This document shows, one piece after another, positions 44,144 to 56,364 of a DNA stretch of 64,000 bases. The notes beneath the pieces were generated by a model. It did not search any database. It had not been told where the DNA came from and saw nothing but the letters and a program-made list of their open reading frames with translations. How positions within the stretch are numbered: position 1 is the first letter of the stretch; each line of letters begins with the position of its first letter. Origin of the DNA: Mariannaea sp. PMI_226 (Eukaryota > Ascomycota > Sordariomycetes > Hypocreales > Nectriaceae); contig JANFOG010000014.1 in the NCBI GenBank assembly GCA_024336345.1, forward strand, positions 124,001 through 188,000, in the 5' to 3' direction. A program made the position numbers and the translations under genes.

Positions 44144-45714
44144 GCGACGGTTAGTTATGGTTTGGGATCGTGCTTGACGAATAATGTCCAATATCGGATA
44201 GAGTCAATTGTCGAGTATCAACTACTCCAGTGAAAATATTATCAACAAGGTTACTCGCATAGTATCTATAGTCCATTAAAATAAAACCATGACTGCCGCC
44301 GATCCTGACGAGATGCCCCGGCTTTCTCACAGCCCCAGGCCTCTCGGGATCCCTCAATTTCCGAGCCGACTTCAGAATGCGGAGACTCCACGTCAATCGG
44401 CTACGCGATTAGCTCTCCCGGGCCAATCGGAACTTGATCTCCCGGCGTTGAATATGATCCTGAGCCACCCACCTCCGTCGCGGGGTCAGTCCCGGAAGCT
44501 GTGGTCGGCAAAGACATCGGGAATTATCTTTGGTGGTCAAAAATAAATACACAAGGAAGAAAGTAATGAGGTTTTGACATGTTTGCGATCAAAAACTGCC
44601 GCAAGCCTTGCCGTTTGGCAAAACTGAGAGTGCGGCTGATTTTGGGACCCTAGAATCGAATGTGCTCTACAGTGGGGGGTGTAGTATATCTTCCTCAATG
44701 GTTTGTGTTAGTGGTATCTTTGAACGTAGTCGGGGTATTGTCTGCGAATGTTTATAGGCATTCACTGCCCCCAATCTGTGCGCCACCCACGTTGAAACTA
44801 CAATCCATTCACTACAATATTGGACCCCACAGCATCAACCCGCTGCGCGCCAAGATGCGACAGGAATAAACGATTGAGATCTAGCCAAGATCGCCCTTGT
44901 TTTGAGAAATGCATTAATAAAGCTCCCCATTCTGCCGTTACTCCAACGCACCGCCTAATCCATCTTTAATCACGAAAAAAACCTGCTGCAATTCGACAGA
45001 ACATTACTCTTCAAACTTTTATCATAGTGAGACTCCAGTTCCTAGGGTTGACGTTACTCAGGTCAAGGGCGCCTCCTTTTTAATGGCATCTGAACTCCAT
45101 GGTTTGATTGCAAGGGCTTGTGTAAGACTTGTTTATAGGAAATAACGGTTTGGATCAATCTTGCGTGTGCTGGTAACACGCAGAATATCTCAATTTTGAA
45201 ACTATAGCAAAATTTCAAGAATTAGGTGAACCAACAATAGAGAGCACATTATACAGCTAGGAGAGAAGTCAAATGGAATAATAGGTCAGGTCCTAGAAAC
45301 GGTAGTAATCCTAGACCCAGCGAAATCATAGTCTCAATTAATTATTGTTATAGAGATAATGAGCAAGCTGGAAGTCTTTTATGGCGTTAGACCCTCCTCC
45401 CATGTGCCCAACTTTGGAGTTTATGCTACCCTACAGGTGATTTCCCGCAAAGGAGGGGTGATGAAACCAGTATCAGCCCCATTTCTTAGCGAGCTCGGAT
45501 TCCTCGGTCAGCACTTCAGCTGCCGCGCGTCACTCACTCCAGGCGGTCGTACCACCACTCTACAGTTAACTCCCTTCACCCATTTGGCGCTTCGTCACTA
45601 GTGCTTGGCTGAGCTCGCCCCGTCAGATTTCACCAAGGCCTCCCTCTAGATATATATTCTCATCATCCTCTGACAGCTTTGCTGCGCAAGCACAACTCGT
45701 CCTCAGCTGCGACA
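44144..45714. other. Divergent promoter region, monooxygenase / alpha-beta hydrolase
   Basis: About 1.57 kb between divergent starts. The monooxygenase-proximal 400 bp is rich in CGG/CCG triplets, with paired sites described separately. The rest is unremarkable; short open frames have no motif. Confidence 0.5.
44343..44382. promoter_or_regulatory. Paired CGG/CCG triplets, candidate zinc-cluster binding sites
   Basis: CTCGG at 44343-44347 and CCGAG at 44361-44365 form an inverted pair with a 13-nt spacer, followed directly by CCG at 44366-44368 and CGG at 44380-44382, an everted pair with an 11-nt spacer. They lie 200-240 bp upstream of the monooxygenase start. Zn2Cys6 dimers bind such spaced CGG triplets, and such a regulator sits beside this gene. 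Confidence 0.4.
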
Positions 45715-47037
45715 ATGTCTGTCAGCCCTGAGGTCCTCTCCGACGAGGCTTCGAAATACGTTGCCAATGCTCGTTTCCATCACACATTCACTCTTCCAGC
45801 CACCAACACCCATGATGACCTCACCTTCAGCTTCGCTGATCTGGGCCGAGCCCCTACTCCGGGTGAATCAACCCCAAATCCTCCCACAGTTCTCTTCATG
45901 CCGGGCATGTACGCCTCGCGCTACCTAGGCGTGCCCATGCACGCTATCGCCGATAAGCTAGGAGTTCGTGTCATAATAGTTGATCGGTAAGTACCAACCC
46001 GCTCTCTTTCTTCTACAGCCCGATTAATCAATCACCGTCCAACGAAGTCCTGGTATGGGTAAATCAACGGATGTCCCACTGCAACAACGTGTCTCCATTT
46101 GGGTCGAACTGGTTCCCAAACTGTTGCAACATTTAGGGATCCAGCACGTTGCCCTGGCATCTCATAGTGCGGGCACAGTTTTCTTATTGAATACCTTATA
46201 CCAATGTCGGAATATTCTAGATCCAGAGAAACCTTTCGCAGCATTGTTAGGTAGACACACTTTTCTGTTCTTATTTCCTCCCTCGCACCAGACATGTATT
46301 TGGCAAAGAAAACATGACCGCTGACTAGATCTGCGCTGAATGTAGCCCCTTGGGTTGACCCCTTATATTCGAAGAATACAGCTATGCAGATGGCACAGTA
46401 TATTCCAACTTCTGCATTCGGCATCTGGCATCTCATACCGCAAGTTTTCCTGAAAGCTGCTCCGGCCCTAGCTTCAAGTGGTGCGGTAGCTACTAAGGCG
46501 TCAGGTATGATCTCTGGTGTGAGCGGATTTAACATTAGTCGAGATGAATCAGAGGTGGAAAGGAATCGCAAACAGGTGGAGAAGGTTTACGGCATGCGCC
46601 AAGAGCTGCAGGTCGAAATAGAAAAAGAATTCTTCAAGTCCATGTTTTCCGAGAGCACTGTGGGGGCAAACAGTGAGACGCTGCAATGCTTGAGGAAAAG
46701 CGACTGGTCGTGGGGCGAGTGTAGCGATTATTCTCAATTTGTCAAAGATCTGGTTGGCAAAGAGAGAGAGAAAAGGTCAGAGAGAATGCCCAATGGAGAA
46801 GGACGGCTCCAAATAAGAGCTTATTTTGCCCAGGATGATGCTCTGATTGGGAAGAGAGGACAAGAGTATATGGAACAGTGTTGGAAGGGAACTGAGGAAG
46901 AGGGGTTCCAAGATGTGCTGGATTTCAACTCAACGACTGTGGCTGGAACTAATCACGATACGGTGATGCAGTCTGCGGATATTTTGGCGAAGATCTTTGT
47001 TGGTGCTGGAGGCATCCCAGTCAATGAACCACAATGA
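45715..47037 (+). CDS. Alpha/beta-hydrolase fold protein
   Basis: Three exons, 45715-45986, 46048-46250 and 46346-47037 (introns of 61 and 95 bp), encode 388 residues. The first splice joins VRVIIVDR to PGMGKSTD, the usual strand-turn before the nucleophile helix; the elbow is VALASHSAGTVFLLN, with SHSAG replacing the common GxSxG. A late His in VAGTNHDTVMQSADIL fits the catalytic His, and the acidic residue is probably in YFAQDDALIG. The fold is that of esterases/hydrolases; a long helical lid (about 100 residues, with KASGMISGVSGF and DESEVERNRKQVEKVYGMRQ) is inserted. No signal peptide. An upstream in-frame Met at 45679 is possible. It is divergent from the monooxygenase and might share its control region. 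The substrate is unknown. Confidence 0.82.
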
Positions 47038-48734
47038 TGATCGGCGACGACGTTTGATATAACCGTGCCCTCATAATTCTAATTCTCACCTACGATAAAC
47101 AGCTTTGAAGATAGCCAGAGACTAGTTAATTTCTTGGATCTTTTCTCAACGCACAGAATCAAAACCAGATACGCAATTGTTTTAAAGTATAGAAATTAGA
47201 TACATGTTTAGTATTAATTAAGTCCACCGCCTCAAGTATTCCTAGCCCTATTGCTCTTCGAATGCGAACTTATGTGTTTCGCCTATCTGATCGAATTGCC
47301 CAACCATCCGAGTCTCGTCGTCTCGTTCATAATAGTAGCAGTTTGATTTTGATCCTTCCCATTGGGGATACGACACTTCTGGAACGACGAATAGCGACGC
47401 ATGTAGCGACGCGTGAGCAGCCACAATGCTGCTTGAGTATGTTGTCTTAGAATGGTCCGAGTCCTGGCTGGCCGCCTTCTCAAAAGCGAAAGGTGAAACC
47501 CGAGAGCAGTCCAATAGTGCGAGTCGGAAGATTCAGCGCCTAGAATCTAAGGCAGCACGTGCCCTACGCTATTTCAAGTTAGTCTAGTTTTGGGAGTGGA
47601 ATCATCCTTGAATATAACACGTGACAGATCGAAGGGCCACATTATCAGCGAGCATCAGGTCGACGTTTTTACCGCTCCCGGCTATTCTTGAGATCTCTTT
47701 AGGCCGAAAATAGCGGGATGACGTAATTCGAATCCTGTTGGAAAATGAGGAACTTACGTCCGTACGTCGTACTGTTGTCTTCTTGGAGGGAAAAGTGGGA
47801 TTCCGTGCACCACAGTTGGTCTAGACATTCGGATAAGGCTGCTAATGCCCATCACAATCTCCCCACCTCCCGCGTTCGTTCCCTTTTCACTTCCACGACG
47901 CTGGGTGCGGTAACGTACATACGTACATACGTACATAGTAACTTGGCGCCTCAGAGTAGTGCTTGTAATGGCTTGTGTGACCTGTGCATGCCAGCATGAG
48001 GAAGTAAGAAAATGGCCAAGTCATAGATTTACAAGGATTACAGCAGGTGGGTCATAAGCACACATTAAACTCCCCTAGGTAATTACCCTAACGTACTTAA
48101 TAAAATAGCCCATAAATTTGGGGGTGCGGCTCATCTGGTTCTGTGGCACAAAGCCAAACGTGCTCCACTCAAGCGCGAACACCCGCCCCCTCCTCTCTTC
48201 TCTCCTTCTGTTGCTATGCACATAGCCATTGGGATCGCTCAATTGAAGCTGAAGCTGATACTGATGCAAATCAATTGTAATGATCTGCAGTTTCAGCCTC
48301 GTACAAAATACCAAAGGGTTTTTGATCATTCTCGTACAACTAGCGAAAAATCTCAAACATTATGATGGATTACAGGGTAAGCGGACTACTACAAGAGCAG
48401 CTTCGTGATTGGCTAGCTCAGCCTCACCTCTGCAATTAGATCCACTCTCCCCTTTTTCTCTGACTGTGGCTTAGCATTTCCGCTTACGTCGTTCTGATCT
48501 TTGGCCGCAATTGGGCAAAGGACAGCTAAGCCATCTCAATCTCTTGCCAATTTTTTGTACCCATTTGCGATCAGAAAAAAAAAAAAAGGAAAAACAAAAG
48601 AAAAAAGGTCCAGAAGGGGTACACACTCAAATCACCTCATTTCAACGTGTTCCGTCGCCTGCTGTCTGTCTTCCTGGGCCCTTCATCATCTGTCATGACG
48701 TAGCGTAAAGCAACAAAGAAGAGAGAGACACGCC
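47038..48734. other. Intergenic, 1.7 kb
   Basis: 3' flank of the hydrolase and promoter of the Mpv17-family gene. It has an octanucleotide microsatellite at 47913 and an A-rich purine stretch at 48575-48610. Short frames here are without motifs. Confidence 0.5.
47913..47937. repeat. Short (ACGTACAT)n microsatellite
   Basis: Three copies of the palindromic-rich unit ACGTACAT in tandem; the unit contains ACGT and GTAC, so the tract can fold back on itself. No functional signal is evident. Confidence 0.7.
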
Positions 48735-49367
48735 ATGCGCAAGGCCCTCAATCTCCGGCTTGCAGGCCAGGCCATGGCCCTCAAGGTCTCGGCCAACCTC
48801 GTCGTTCAGTTTCTATCCCTGTGGAATGACCCGAGCCGCATCTCCATCGACTGGCAGCAAGTTGCCGAGTTCGCCCTCTACGGCCTCCTCGGCTCCCAGG
48901 TCGGCAACATTATTCAATTCCTCCTGGAGGACTTGTTCCCCACGCGCAACACCCCCGTCGGCGATGTACTGCCTGATACACTCGGCTACCCCAAGCCGCC
49001 GGAGGAGAAAGTGAAGGACGATGATGCCTCCAAGGAAAGCAAATGGAGGCGCTGCTTGAAACTCGGCCCGGATGTCAGTTATCGCAACATCTTCCTCAAG
49101 CTGCTTCTCGACCAGACCTTCGGCCTATTCGTCAGCGGCTGTATCTTCCTCATCTGCACCAACTTTATGCGTGTTCAGCAGCTGTCAGGCCTGTTGGCCG
49201 TCATCAGGCAGCGTATTTTCCCTCTTATCAAAGCCGGTTGGCACATTTGGCCACTAGTTGCCATGTGCAATTTTCTCTGGGTTCCAGTCCGGTCAAGGGT
49301 TCTCGTGGCGGTTTGTGTTGGATTTGGCTGGAGCATATTTTTGAGCATTTTCGCAAACCGGACATAG
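48735..49367 (+). CDS. Mpv17/PMP22-family membrane protein
   Basis: Single-exon 210-residue protein with about four hydrophobic segments: VAEFALYGLLGSQVGNIIQFLLE, IFLKLLLDQTFGLFVSGCIFLICTN, a segment around IRQRIFPLIKAGWHIWP, and VLVAVCVGFGWSIFLSI. The C-terminal signature is the family's: GWHIWPLVAMCNFLWVPVRSRV followed by a Trp-containing last helix. The DQTFG stretch also matches the family (DQ-x-x-x-xP). Mpv17/PMP22 proteins sit in peroxisomal or inner mitochondrial membranes and are thought to form channels or affect metabolite balance. The N-terminus (MRKALNLRLAGQAMALKVSANL) is basic and acid-free, compatible with mitochondrial import, but this is an inference. An intervening charged loop (PPEEKVKDDDASKESKWRR) faces solvent. 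Confidence 0.82.
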   Translation: MRKALNLRLAGQAMALKVSANLVVQFLSLWNDPSRISIDWQQVAEFALYGLLGSQVGNIIQFLLEDLFPTRNTPVGDVLPDTLGYPKPPEEKVKDDDASKESKWRRCLKLGPDVSYRNIFLKLLLDQTFGLFVSGCIFLICTNFMRVQQLSGLLAVIRQRIFPLIKAGWHIWPLVAMCNFLWVPVRSRVLVAVCVGFGWSIFLSIFANRT

Positions 49368-49736
49368 AAGCCCTGAGAAGCAAACGTTTTTCATGACTTT
49401 TTAGCAGCTTTGTCATTGTTGGCGCTTTGGATAAATGTATTAGTTGGGGTCGAGTCTCGTTTCATGCAAAGCGGTATAGAGGGACCATGAAAGGAGTATT
49501 TGTTTCAATAGTTCGCTGTCAGAGAGGTTAACGCCTCCGAATTCCATTACTGTCCTATCATAGAATCTATTTGTAAATGGAAAATTTTGCGTGTCCAGAT
49601 CAACAACATGGACTCAATACACCTTAGCGGTTGCTTGCCTCAGTAGTGTACGTGTTCTGTACAGGTCTGAAAGTTAAACAGGATAAAAAAAATAACCAGA
49701 ACACTACAGGTTTTCATAGAGGTATATTTAGGGTGA
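49368..49736. other. Intergenic, convergent 3' flanks
   Basis: Between the stops of the Mpv17 gene (+) and the aminotransferase (-). Nothing coding; an A-rich stretch near 49685-49695 may serve polyadenylation. Confidence 0.5.
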
Positions 49737-51011
49737 TTAGATCAAGTTCTGCGTCACATACTCGCTCAGCCGTTTCAAGGCCTCCTTCAGCACGTCTTCC
49801 TCGCACACATATCCAATTCGAACGTAGCCCTTGAAGTCCTGCCCACCACCGAAACATCTTGAACCAGGGACGAAGAAAACCTTTGTCTTTTCGATCAGGT
49901 CCTGGCAGAAACGCACATCATCAACCGGCTCACCGCCTGCCGTGAACTTGATGAACGCAGTTGTGCCCGCTTTTGGCTTGACCCACGAGCATATATGGCT
50001 ATGTTTGTTTACAAACTCTTCAACGAGCGCAGCATTTCTGCGAGCCATCCCGACGTTCCGGAGAAGAAGAGGAGGCAGAACTTGCGGGGAGAGCGCATAG
50101 GCTGCGAGTTGGTCGTCGATTTGCGACACGCTAATAGTGGTGTAGTCTCTGGCGGATGCGATGGCCTCGATCAGACTCTTATTCTTTGAGGCGATCCACC
50201 CAATACGGATACCAGCCATAGCAAAAGCCTTGGACATGGACCCTGTCACGATAGTTTTGTCATAGCCCAGTGTTGCGACTGAACGAGGAGGTACGTAGCC
50301 AGGCTCATGAAGATCATGGAACAGTGGCCGATACACTTCATCAGAAAAGACAATGATACCTCGAGACTTGGCAAAGTCAATGATTTGTTTTAAAACCTCA
50401 GTGGGAATTGGAGCCCCGGTGGGGTTATTAGGATTATTGATGATAATCATCTACAAAGAAATTGTTAGGGTATTTGAGAGAACAGTGCAAAACGAGTAAA
50501 AACTGAGGAAGTAACATACTTTTGTGTTATCCTTAACCAGGCCGTGAAGAGCCTCAATGTTAGGCACGTATGAGTCGTCTGCGCTTAGTTTCCATAGAGA
50601 GACTTCCGCACCAAGAGTCTTGGGCACATCGTAGAGCTGTTGATATGTTGGATAGACGCAGACAACATGGTCTCCAGGATTGATTAGAGTATAGAGCAAG
50701 AGGAAGTTGGCACCAATCGCTCCCTGGGTTATAAGAATGTTATCGGCGTCCATTCCCTGATGCTCTTCAGAGCCGCCATCGTTGTATAAAGAGGCAATTC
50801 GCCCACGTAGCACCGTGGAGCCTCGGATGGGGCCATACAAGAGTTTGGTGGAAAAGTTGATGGGATTGGATGATTGCTTGTCCAGGGATAAGCCCCACAA
50901 ATCCTCGATTGATACAGAAGAAACACAAGTCTCTGCAGTATTGAGGACACCCGGAGTCGTCTCATACTCATCCATCCATCTCTCCACGTCGAACTCAGGA
51001 ATGCGGACCAT
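49737..51011 (-). CDS. PLP-dependent class I/II aminotransferase
   Basis: Two exons, 50520-51011 and 49737-50450, with a 69-bp intron (GTATGT...TTTGTAG, CTAAC branch), encode 401 residues. Start MVRIPEFDVERW at 51011 is preferred because upstream in-frame residues (to 51158) are a Leu/Phe-rich non-conserved stretch. Fold-type I landmarks: ILITQGAIGANFLLLY (cofactor phosphate region), NNPNNPTGAPIP, IIVFSDEVYR (Asp and Tyr contacting the ring) and VTGSMSKAFAMAGIRIGW with the Schiff-base Lys (residue 238), then YVRIGYVCEED with the substrate carboxylate-binding Arg. The overall pattern resembles the group that includes capreomycidine synthase-like and other fungal side-pathway aminotransferases, but the substrate cannot be assigned. 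It is probably cytosolic. Next gene on the same strand is an ABC pump. Confidence 0.9.
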
Positions 51012-51798
51012 GGTGAGAAGCGGGGGATCCTGCACGTTGAAGCAGCTTGGGAGTAAAACTTGTTGTAGTAAAAGGAAGAAGAGAGATAGTGAATGGCTTG
51101 ATTCGAAATTATACCCAGGCTGCGAGAAGTGATTATATACTCTATCAAGAACTGGCAAGACACAATAGGCGTCGCCTTTTGGATGACACCTCTGAGCTGG
51201 TGGTGACGGATTAGGATGGAGTCAGCGAACTTGTCTTCAGATGTCTTCAGATGACCCATTTTGGCGTGGATCCCAAGGGCGCGGACGACAAGGGAAGCTC
51301 GAAGCGGTAGTCAAATCATGGGGAAATTCGAGCCGAGCTCTCCTCACCTCTCGAGTTTACACCAGTATATCAACTACTTTTCTCAGTCTTGGGATGGCCC
51401 GAGATATCCAGTACGACATGCAATCGTCGGTGACTAGCCCTCTGTTGGTTCTACGTCAATGGAAATAGTATCGTCTGACATATTGGAATTTGAGCGAAAC
51501 TGTGAACTCAGATAGAGCGTCCTCACCGACTTCCCGGAAGAAGAGCTCGAGCCGTCTTCAATTGCCTCACGGAGGCTTCGAATCAGTAGCAAGGAGATTG
51601 TGAAATTAAATAACTAACTAAAAGTATTTGCCTGAAATTTTATCTCGTATTTTAATCTTTAATGTGAACCGATCTAGAAGTGATGAATTAGACAAAAGAA
51701 AGGAAGAAATGAAAGTTGGACGATTTATCGCGAATGGTCGTAGTCCTCCTCCACCACATGATAAAAGAAGAATACTGAGCCATTCAAGTTGTCTAAAT
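51012..51798. other. Intergenic, aminotransferase promoter
   Basis: Between two minus-strand genes; holds the aminotransferase promoter and the ABC transporter 3' flank. No coding signal. Confidence 0.5.
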
Positions 51799-54700
51799 CT
51801 ACTGTTTCTTTTTGCCCTTGGGCATACGAACCAACCAGTAAAGAATCAAAGATGCGGCAATGTTGACAGCAATGTAGACCATACCAATACCAAAGTCGCG
51901 CCATCGGTGATCCCAGCTTGCGCTCACGCTGGTCAAGAATGTGTCAGTGCTGGAGAGAGGGCAGTAACTGCAGCCGGAGCTGCTCTCAGTATCTAGGAGG
52001 TAGCCGCCGGTCGCACTAATATACGAGGACATGTAATCGCCACAAGTTTGACCCCTTGGTGGTTCGAACTTGATATACTCGTTGCTGGAACATGTGACGT
52101 TGGTGTGCGCGAGACCAGTCGAGAGCATCGAGGATACTAGGTATGTGAAAGGCGACACACGATACATAAAGATCCAAAACCCGGGAAGCTTATCAGGGGA
52201 AGCCAATACACCACAGAATAGCAAGCAGAGCATGAAGAGAACGTTGGCAAGATTTCCTCCAGCTTCAGCCGTGTCCGTGATGGCGATGCATGCGTGAGCA
52301 AATGTGCAGGTGAAGATGAGGAATTGCCAGAGCAGCAGCCACATTAGACCACCCCGTTCGACGGTCTCACCAGCGGCGGCGGCGTTTTTGTTGAACCCGA
52401 CAGGATAATAGACGCAGATGAACATGAAAACAGACATGAGAGAGTTCCACGGGATTTCGGTCAAGATTTGAGACAGCATGAAGACTTTCCAGCTGTACGT
52501 CTTTGAAGGCCTCTCTCGGACCTCGTAAAGAGACCGCTGGGTGACAAAGTGCGGCATTTGTTGCTGCACCAGCTGGCCAAATATGGTGAGAATGTTGAAG
52601 ATGGCAAACATCTGATTCTGCAGGCCCTGGATACTGAGAGGAGCATGGAGAAAGACAAGACCAATGAAGAGAGCAACCGAGCAACAGAGCGTGAATTTGG
52701 AATATAGGTACGATGGGGTTCGCCAATACTGCTGGAATACACGACGAGTGACGATCATGAGCTGGTCCCAAAACGGAGAGGCAAATTCACGATAAGACGC
52801 CATGTCATGAGCATGGCTCAATGGGTTCTTGGTAGGCCCTTCGGCCTTGAGACGCTGGAGTTCTTTCTGGACTTCCTGATATTCTGGGCTGTCACGCCAT
52901 ACTTGGTGCCAGTCGGCATCCGAAACAGATCCTGGAGCTGCCCCAATGGCTCTGAGCATCCATTCAGCAGGGTTTTCCTCGGCAAGACAGGTGGGTGCTC
53001 CGTGTCTCTCGAAGTAGGAAACAAGCGTCTCGGAGTTTTTCCCAATCTCTCCAAAGTAGACAGTTCGACCACCTTTGGCAAGAAAAAGGAGTCGGTCAAA
53101 ACGCTGGAAGAGCATGGCTGACGGCTGATGAATAGTGCATAAAATCGATTGACCAGCCTTGGATAGCTTTTCGAGAAGATCTAAAATGGCCCAGGATGTT
53201 TGGGAATCAAGACCAGATGTAGGTTCATCCACAAAGAGAAGTAAGGGAGGCTTGGCTGCCAACTCGACGCCAATGGTGAGTCGTTTACGCTGCTCAACAT
53301 TGAGGCCCTCGCCAAGAATCCCAACAACAGCATCTGCATATTCCTGCATTTCAAGCAATTTGATCACTTCATCAACATAGGCGAGTTTCTCAGCTCTAGG
53401 CGTGGATGCAGGCTGTCGAAGCAGAGCGCTGAACTGCAGGGCCTCCCTTACAGTGCTCGTTTCCAGATGAAGATCTTGCTGCTGCACATAGCCGGTCTTG
53501 CGTTGAAACGATGCATCGCGAATCTTGCCGTCAACTAGCATTTCGCCAGTGATGACGCCCATAGAGACGCGATCGGCTAGACAGTCGAGTAAGGTGGTCT
53601 TTCCGGCCCCGGACACGCCCATAAGGGCGGTAAGAGTGCCTGGCTTGACCCAACCGTCCACGTGGTCTAGGATGCGGCGTGGCTCATTCTTGATTTTGAT
53701 GTCGTAGCAGACGTCGTTCCAGTGGAAGACACTAGCGGATCCTTGAATGGAGCCATCGTCATCGCTAGCATCACCAGGAGTCTTCTCAGCCACAGTAACG
53801 CGACCAGCTGTAGAAGCTTCGACATCACCCTTTCTGTTCAATCCGGAAGCTAAATTTCGTCTTTTAAAGATTAGCACCTCACCCTTTGATTTCTTGCTGG
53901 AAATCAACTCTGTAGCAACCAGGTGGACCAAGTGGAAGAAGATGACAAAGGCGATGAGGATGCCAACGTTTCGCCATTTGTGGCTGTGAAAATATTTGTA
54001 TGCCGAGTTGATGTAATCATCTCCATTCACGAAACCCAACCCAGGTCGAGATCCCACGGCACTACAAGCCCTGTTTGCGGAAGCGATATCCTCGTAGCCG
54101 GGAACAAGGGCGCTCGGCACAAACGCATCGCAAGTGAAGTTTCGACCGCTGAATTCGTTGATCATTAAACTCTCGAAGCCGTATGCGACAGGGTCGAGAT
54201 AGTTGATCCACCGGCACCAGCCAAGCATGTAGTCTACCGGAATGACAAATCCTGTGAAGATGACCAAGGCAAGGATCAAAATGGATGCTGGGACCATAGC
54301 TTGAGACAAGGTTCGAGAGAGAGATGCACTAGGTAATTTTTGTTAGCCCAGAAATGCGTGACTAGAAGCTAGAGTTGTTGAGTGCTCAACTCACATTGTA
54401 CGAAAGATGCCAGACATGGCCAAGACCATAAGGAAAGATATCAACCAGAAGAAGAAGTAATGCCCCGGTTCACGCCGCAGGTGCGTCATAAAGTAAAGTA
54501 TCAAGTTATAAAAGACACTATTCAGAATCTTATATGGCATGTCCACAAGGATTGAGGATACTGCCTCAGCCGATGGATGGTAGAAGGCATAGCGGGAGTG
54601 CTTCTCAATAATAGGTCGTTGGGCGTACTGAGTCAGAATCTCCAAGGCACTCGAGAAGGCGTTAGACAATATGGCAACAAACAACACCGCGGCACGGCCA

Positions 54701-56364
54701 TAAAATGACGACGTGGTCGGTTGTAGATTGTAGTATAGAGAAGATATGATCAAGGCCATTATAGAGTTGGCCAACAGTTGGAAGATTGTAAGTCCCGGAT
54801 CTCCCTGCAAACGTTTGAAGCCACGCCACAGACAGAGTTTGACCTGCTGACCGTATGACAGAATGTATGGGGACTTGAGTCTCTGCCTCCGGGCTTGGGT
54901 AGATGCCTTGTGCTCACGGAATTTTTGGGCGTCCTCCCCGTTCAGAGGATGCTCGTCCTTGTAAACCTGAACCTCGCCCTGGAGAGCTTTGAACTCTGCG
55001 CTCTGCTTCCAGCAAGCGGCAAATTCGTCGGGCGTTCGTGGTGCGCGGCCCTCCCAGCCCAGGCGGACTATGCGTTCGCTGGGGGCAGTCATGGACGTCA
55101 GAAAGTCAGGAGTCGTTTGTCGGGCCGGGCACTCAAAGCCAAGGTTAACAAAATAGTCACGGGCTTTGCCAGCAGGACCAAAGTAGATTTGCCGTCCTTC
55201 ATACAGGACTAGGGCCTTGTCGAAAAGGTCATAAGCACTTTGTGGTGCCTGGTAGATGGATACAGCGCAAGTCTGACCAAATAGCTCTGATTGGAGTTTC
55301 AGGGTTTTACAGAACTCGATGGCGTTCGCGGAGTCTAGTCCACGAGTTGAGTTGTCCCAGCATTGGAAGGGGGCTGTGGAAAGTGTTGCCTCCGCAATAG
55401 TGACTCGCTTCCGTTCGCCGCCGGACACGCCACGGACATACTCGTTTCCAACCCGCGTGTTTACAGTATGGCTAATGCCATACATGGCCATGACAACATC
55501 TCGCATGTGGTCGCAAAACTGCTCAGGCGTAACTCCTGGGGGGAGACTCCGAGGGCACCGCGCACGGGACGCAAAAGTGAGCGTGTCACCAACAGAGAGC
55601 ATAGGGAAGTGAACGTCTACTTCGGCTGTGTAGATGGCTTCCCCCTTATGATGTGAGTGCATCTCGCCGGCAGTTATACCCTCGTAGTTAAAGTATGTCG
55701 CATCGTCGACGAAGATGCCGTTGGTCTCGCCCGAGATTGTCTTGAGGAAGGTCGAACAACCGGCTCCTGGAGGGCCGAGAACGACAAGCATCTCGCCCGG
55801 GTGGATAATTCCATCAAAACCGTGGAGGATGTCGATTTTTTGCTTCGTTTCTGTACGAGTGGCCTTGCGAACTATGCCCGGTACCTCTAGCCATACGTTT
55901 GCGACGTCCTTCTGGTAGTCGGTCTCGGCGCCGTAACCGAATACGTTCATGTTTTGAAAGCAGAGGCCGGTTCGACGAAAACCATTGCCGTGTTCGTTGA
56001 CCATCTGAGAGAGTGTTTTTGCCCAGACGCGTGCGTTGAATTTGTTACCGCGAGGGTTCATGGGGGAATTGGGGTCATCGCTTGAAAACAGAGATTGGCC
56101 ATCAGCTAGGGCTGGAGTGACCGAGTGATGTGTGTACTGCCGGGCGAGTTCCTGCACAATCGAGTGGCGATGCTTCATCTCAGACTCGACCCCATCGTCG
56201 ACCAATTCGATATTATCGATCGACGTATCGATGGTATCGTCTGGTACAGGTGCATTTTGGCGAATTTCAGCTGTGTCCTGCCTGGGGATCGCTGGAAGGG
56301 CTGTGCTTTCAACGAAAGTGCTGAAACTTGTGTTGGAGACTCTGGCATCATTGAATTGTGACAT
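51799..56364 (-). CDS. Full-size PDR-type ABC-G multidrug transporter
   Basis: Two exons, 54395-56364 and 51799-54328, with one 66-bp intron (GTGAGT...CTAG), give 1499 residues in the reversed (NBD-TMD)2 order, the usual length for fungal pleiotropic drug resistance pumps. NBD1 has the PDR-specific degenerate Walker [17 protein letters not shown] (Cys in place of Lys) with an intact signature [16 protein letters not shown]2 has a normal Walker [18 protein letters not shown] but the altered signature [15 protein letters not shown], followed by [17 protein letters not shown]. This mirror asymmetry is the family norm and leaves one working ATP site. Each half ends in six hydrophobic segments, and the large extracellular loop before the last helix has paired Cys ([23 protein letters not shown]). 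It is a plasma-membrane exporter of hydrophobic toxins, azoles or phenolics. It matches the detoxification genes nearby; regulation is not visible. Confidence 0.95.

Noticed and set aside
44289..44546. Plus-strand frame of 85 codons upstream of the monooxygenase
   Set aside because: Pro/Ser/Arg-rich translation arises from the CGG/CCG-rich promoter; no start context and no extension.
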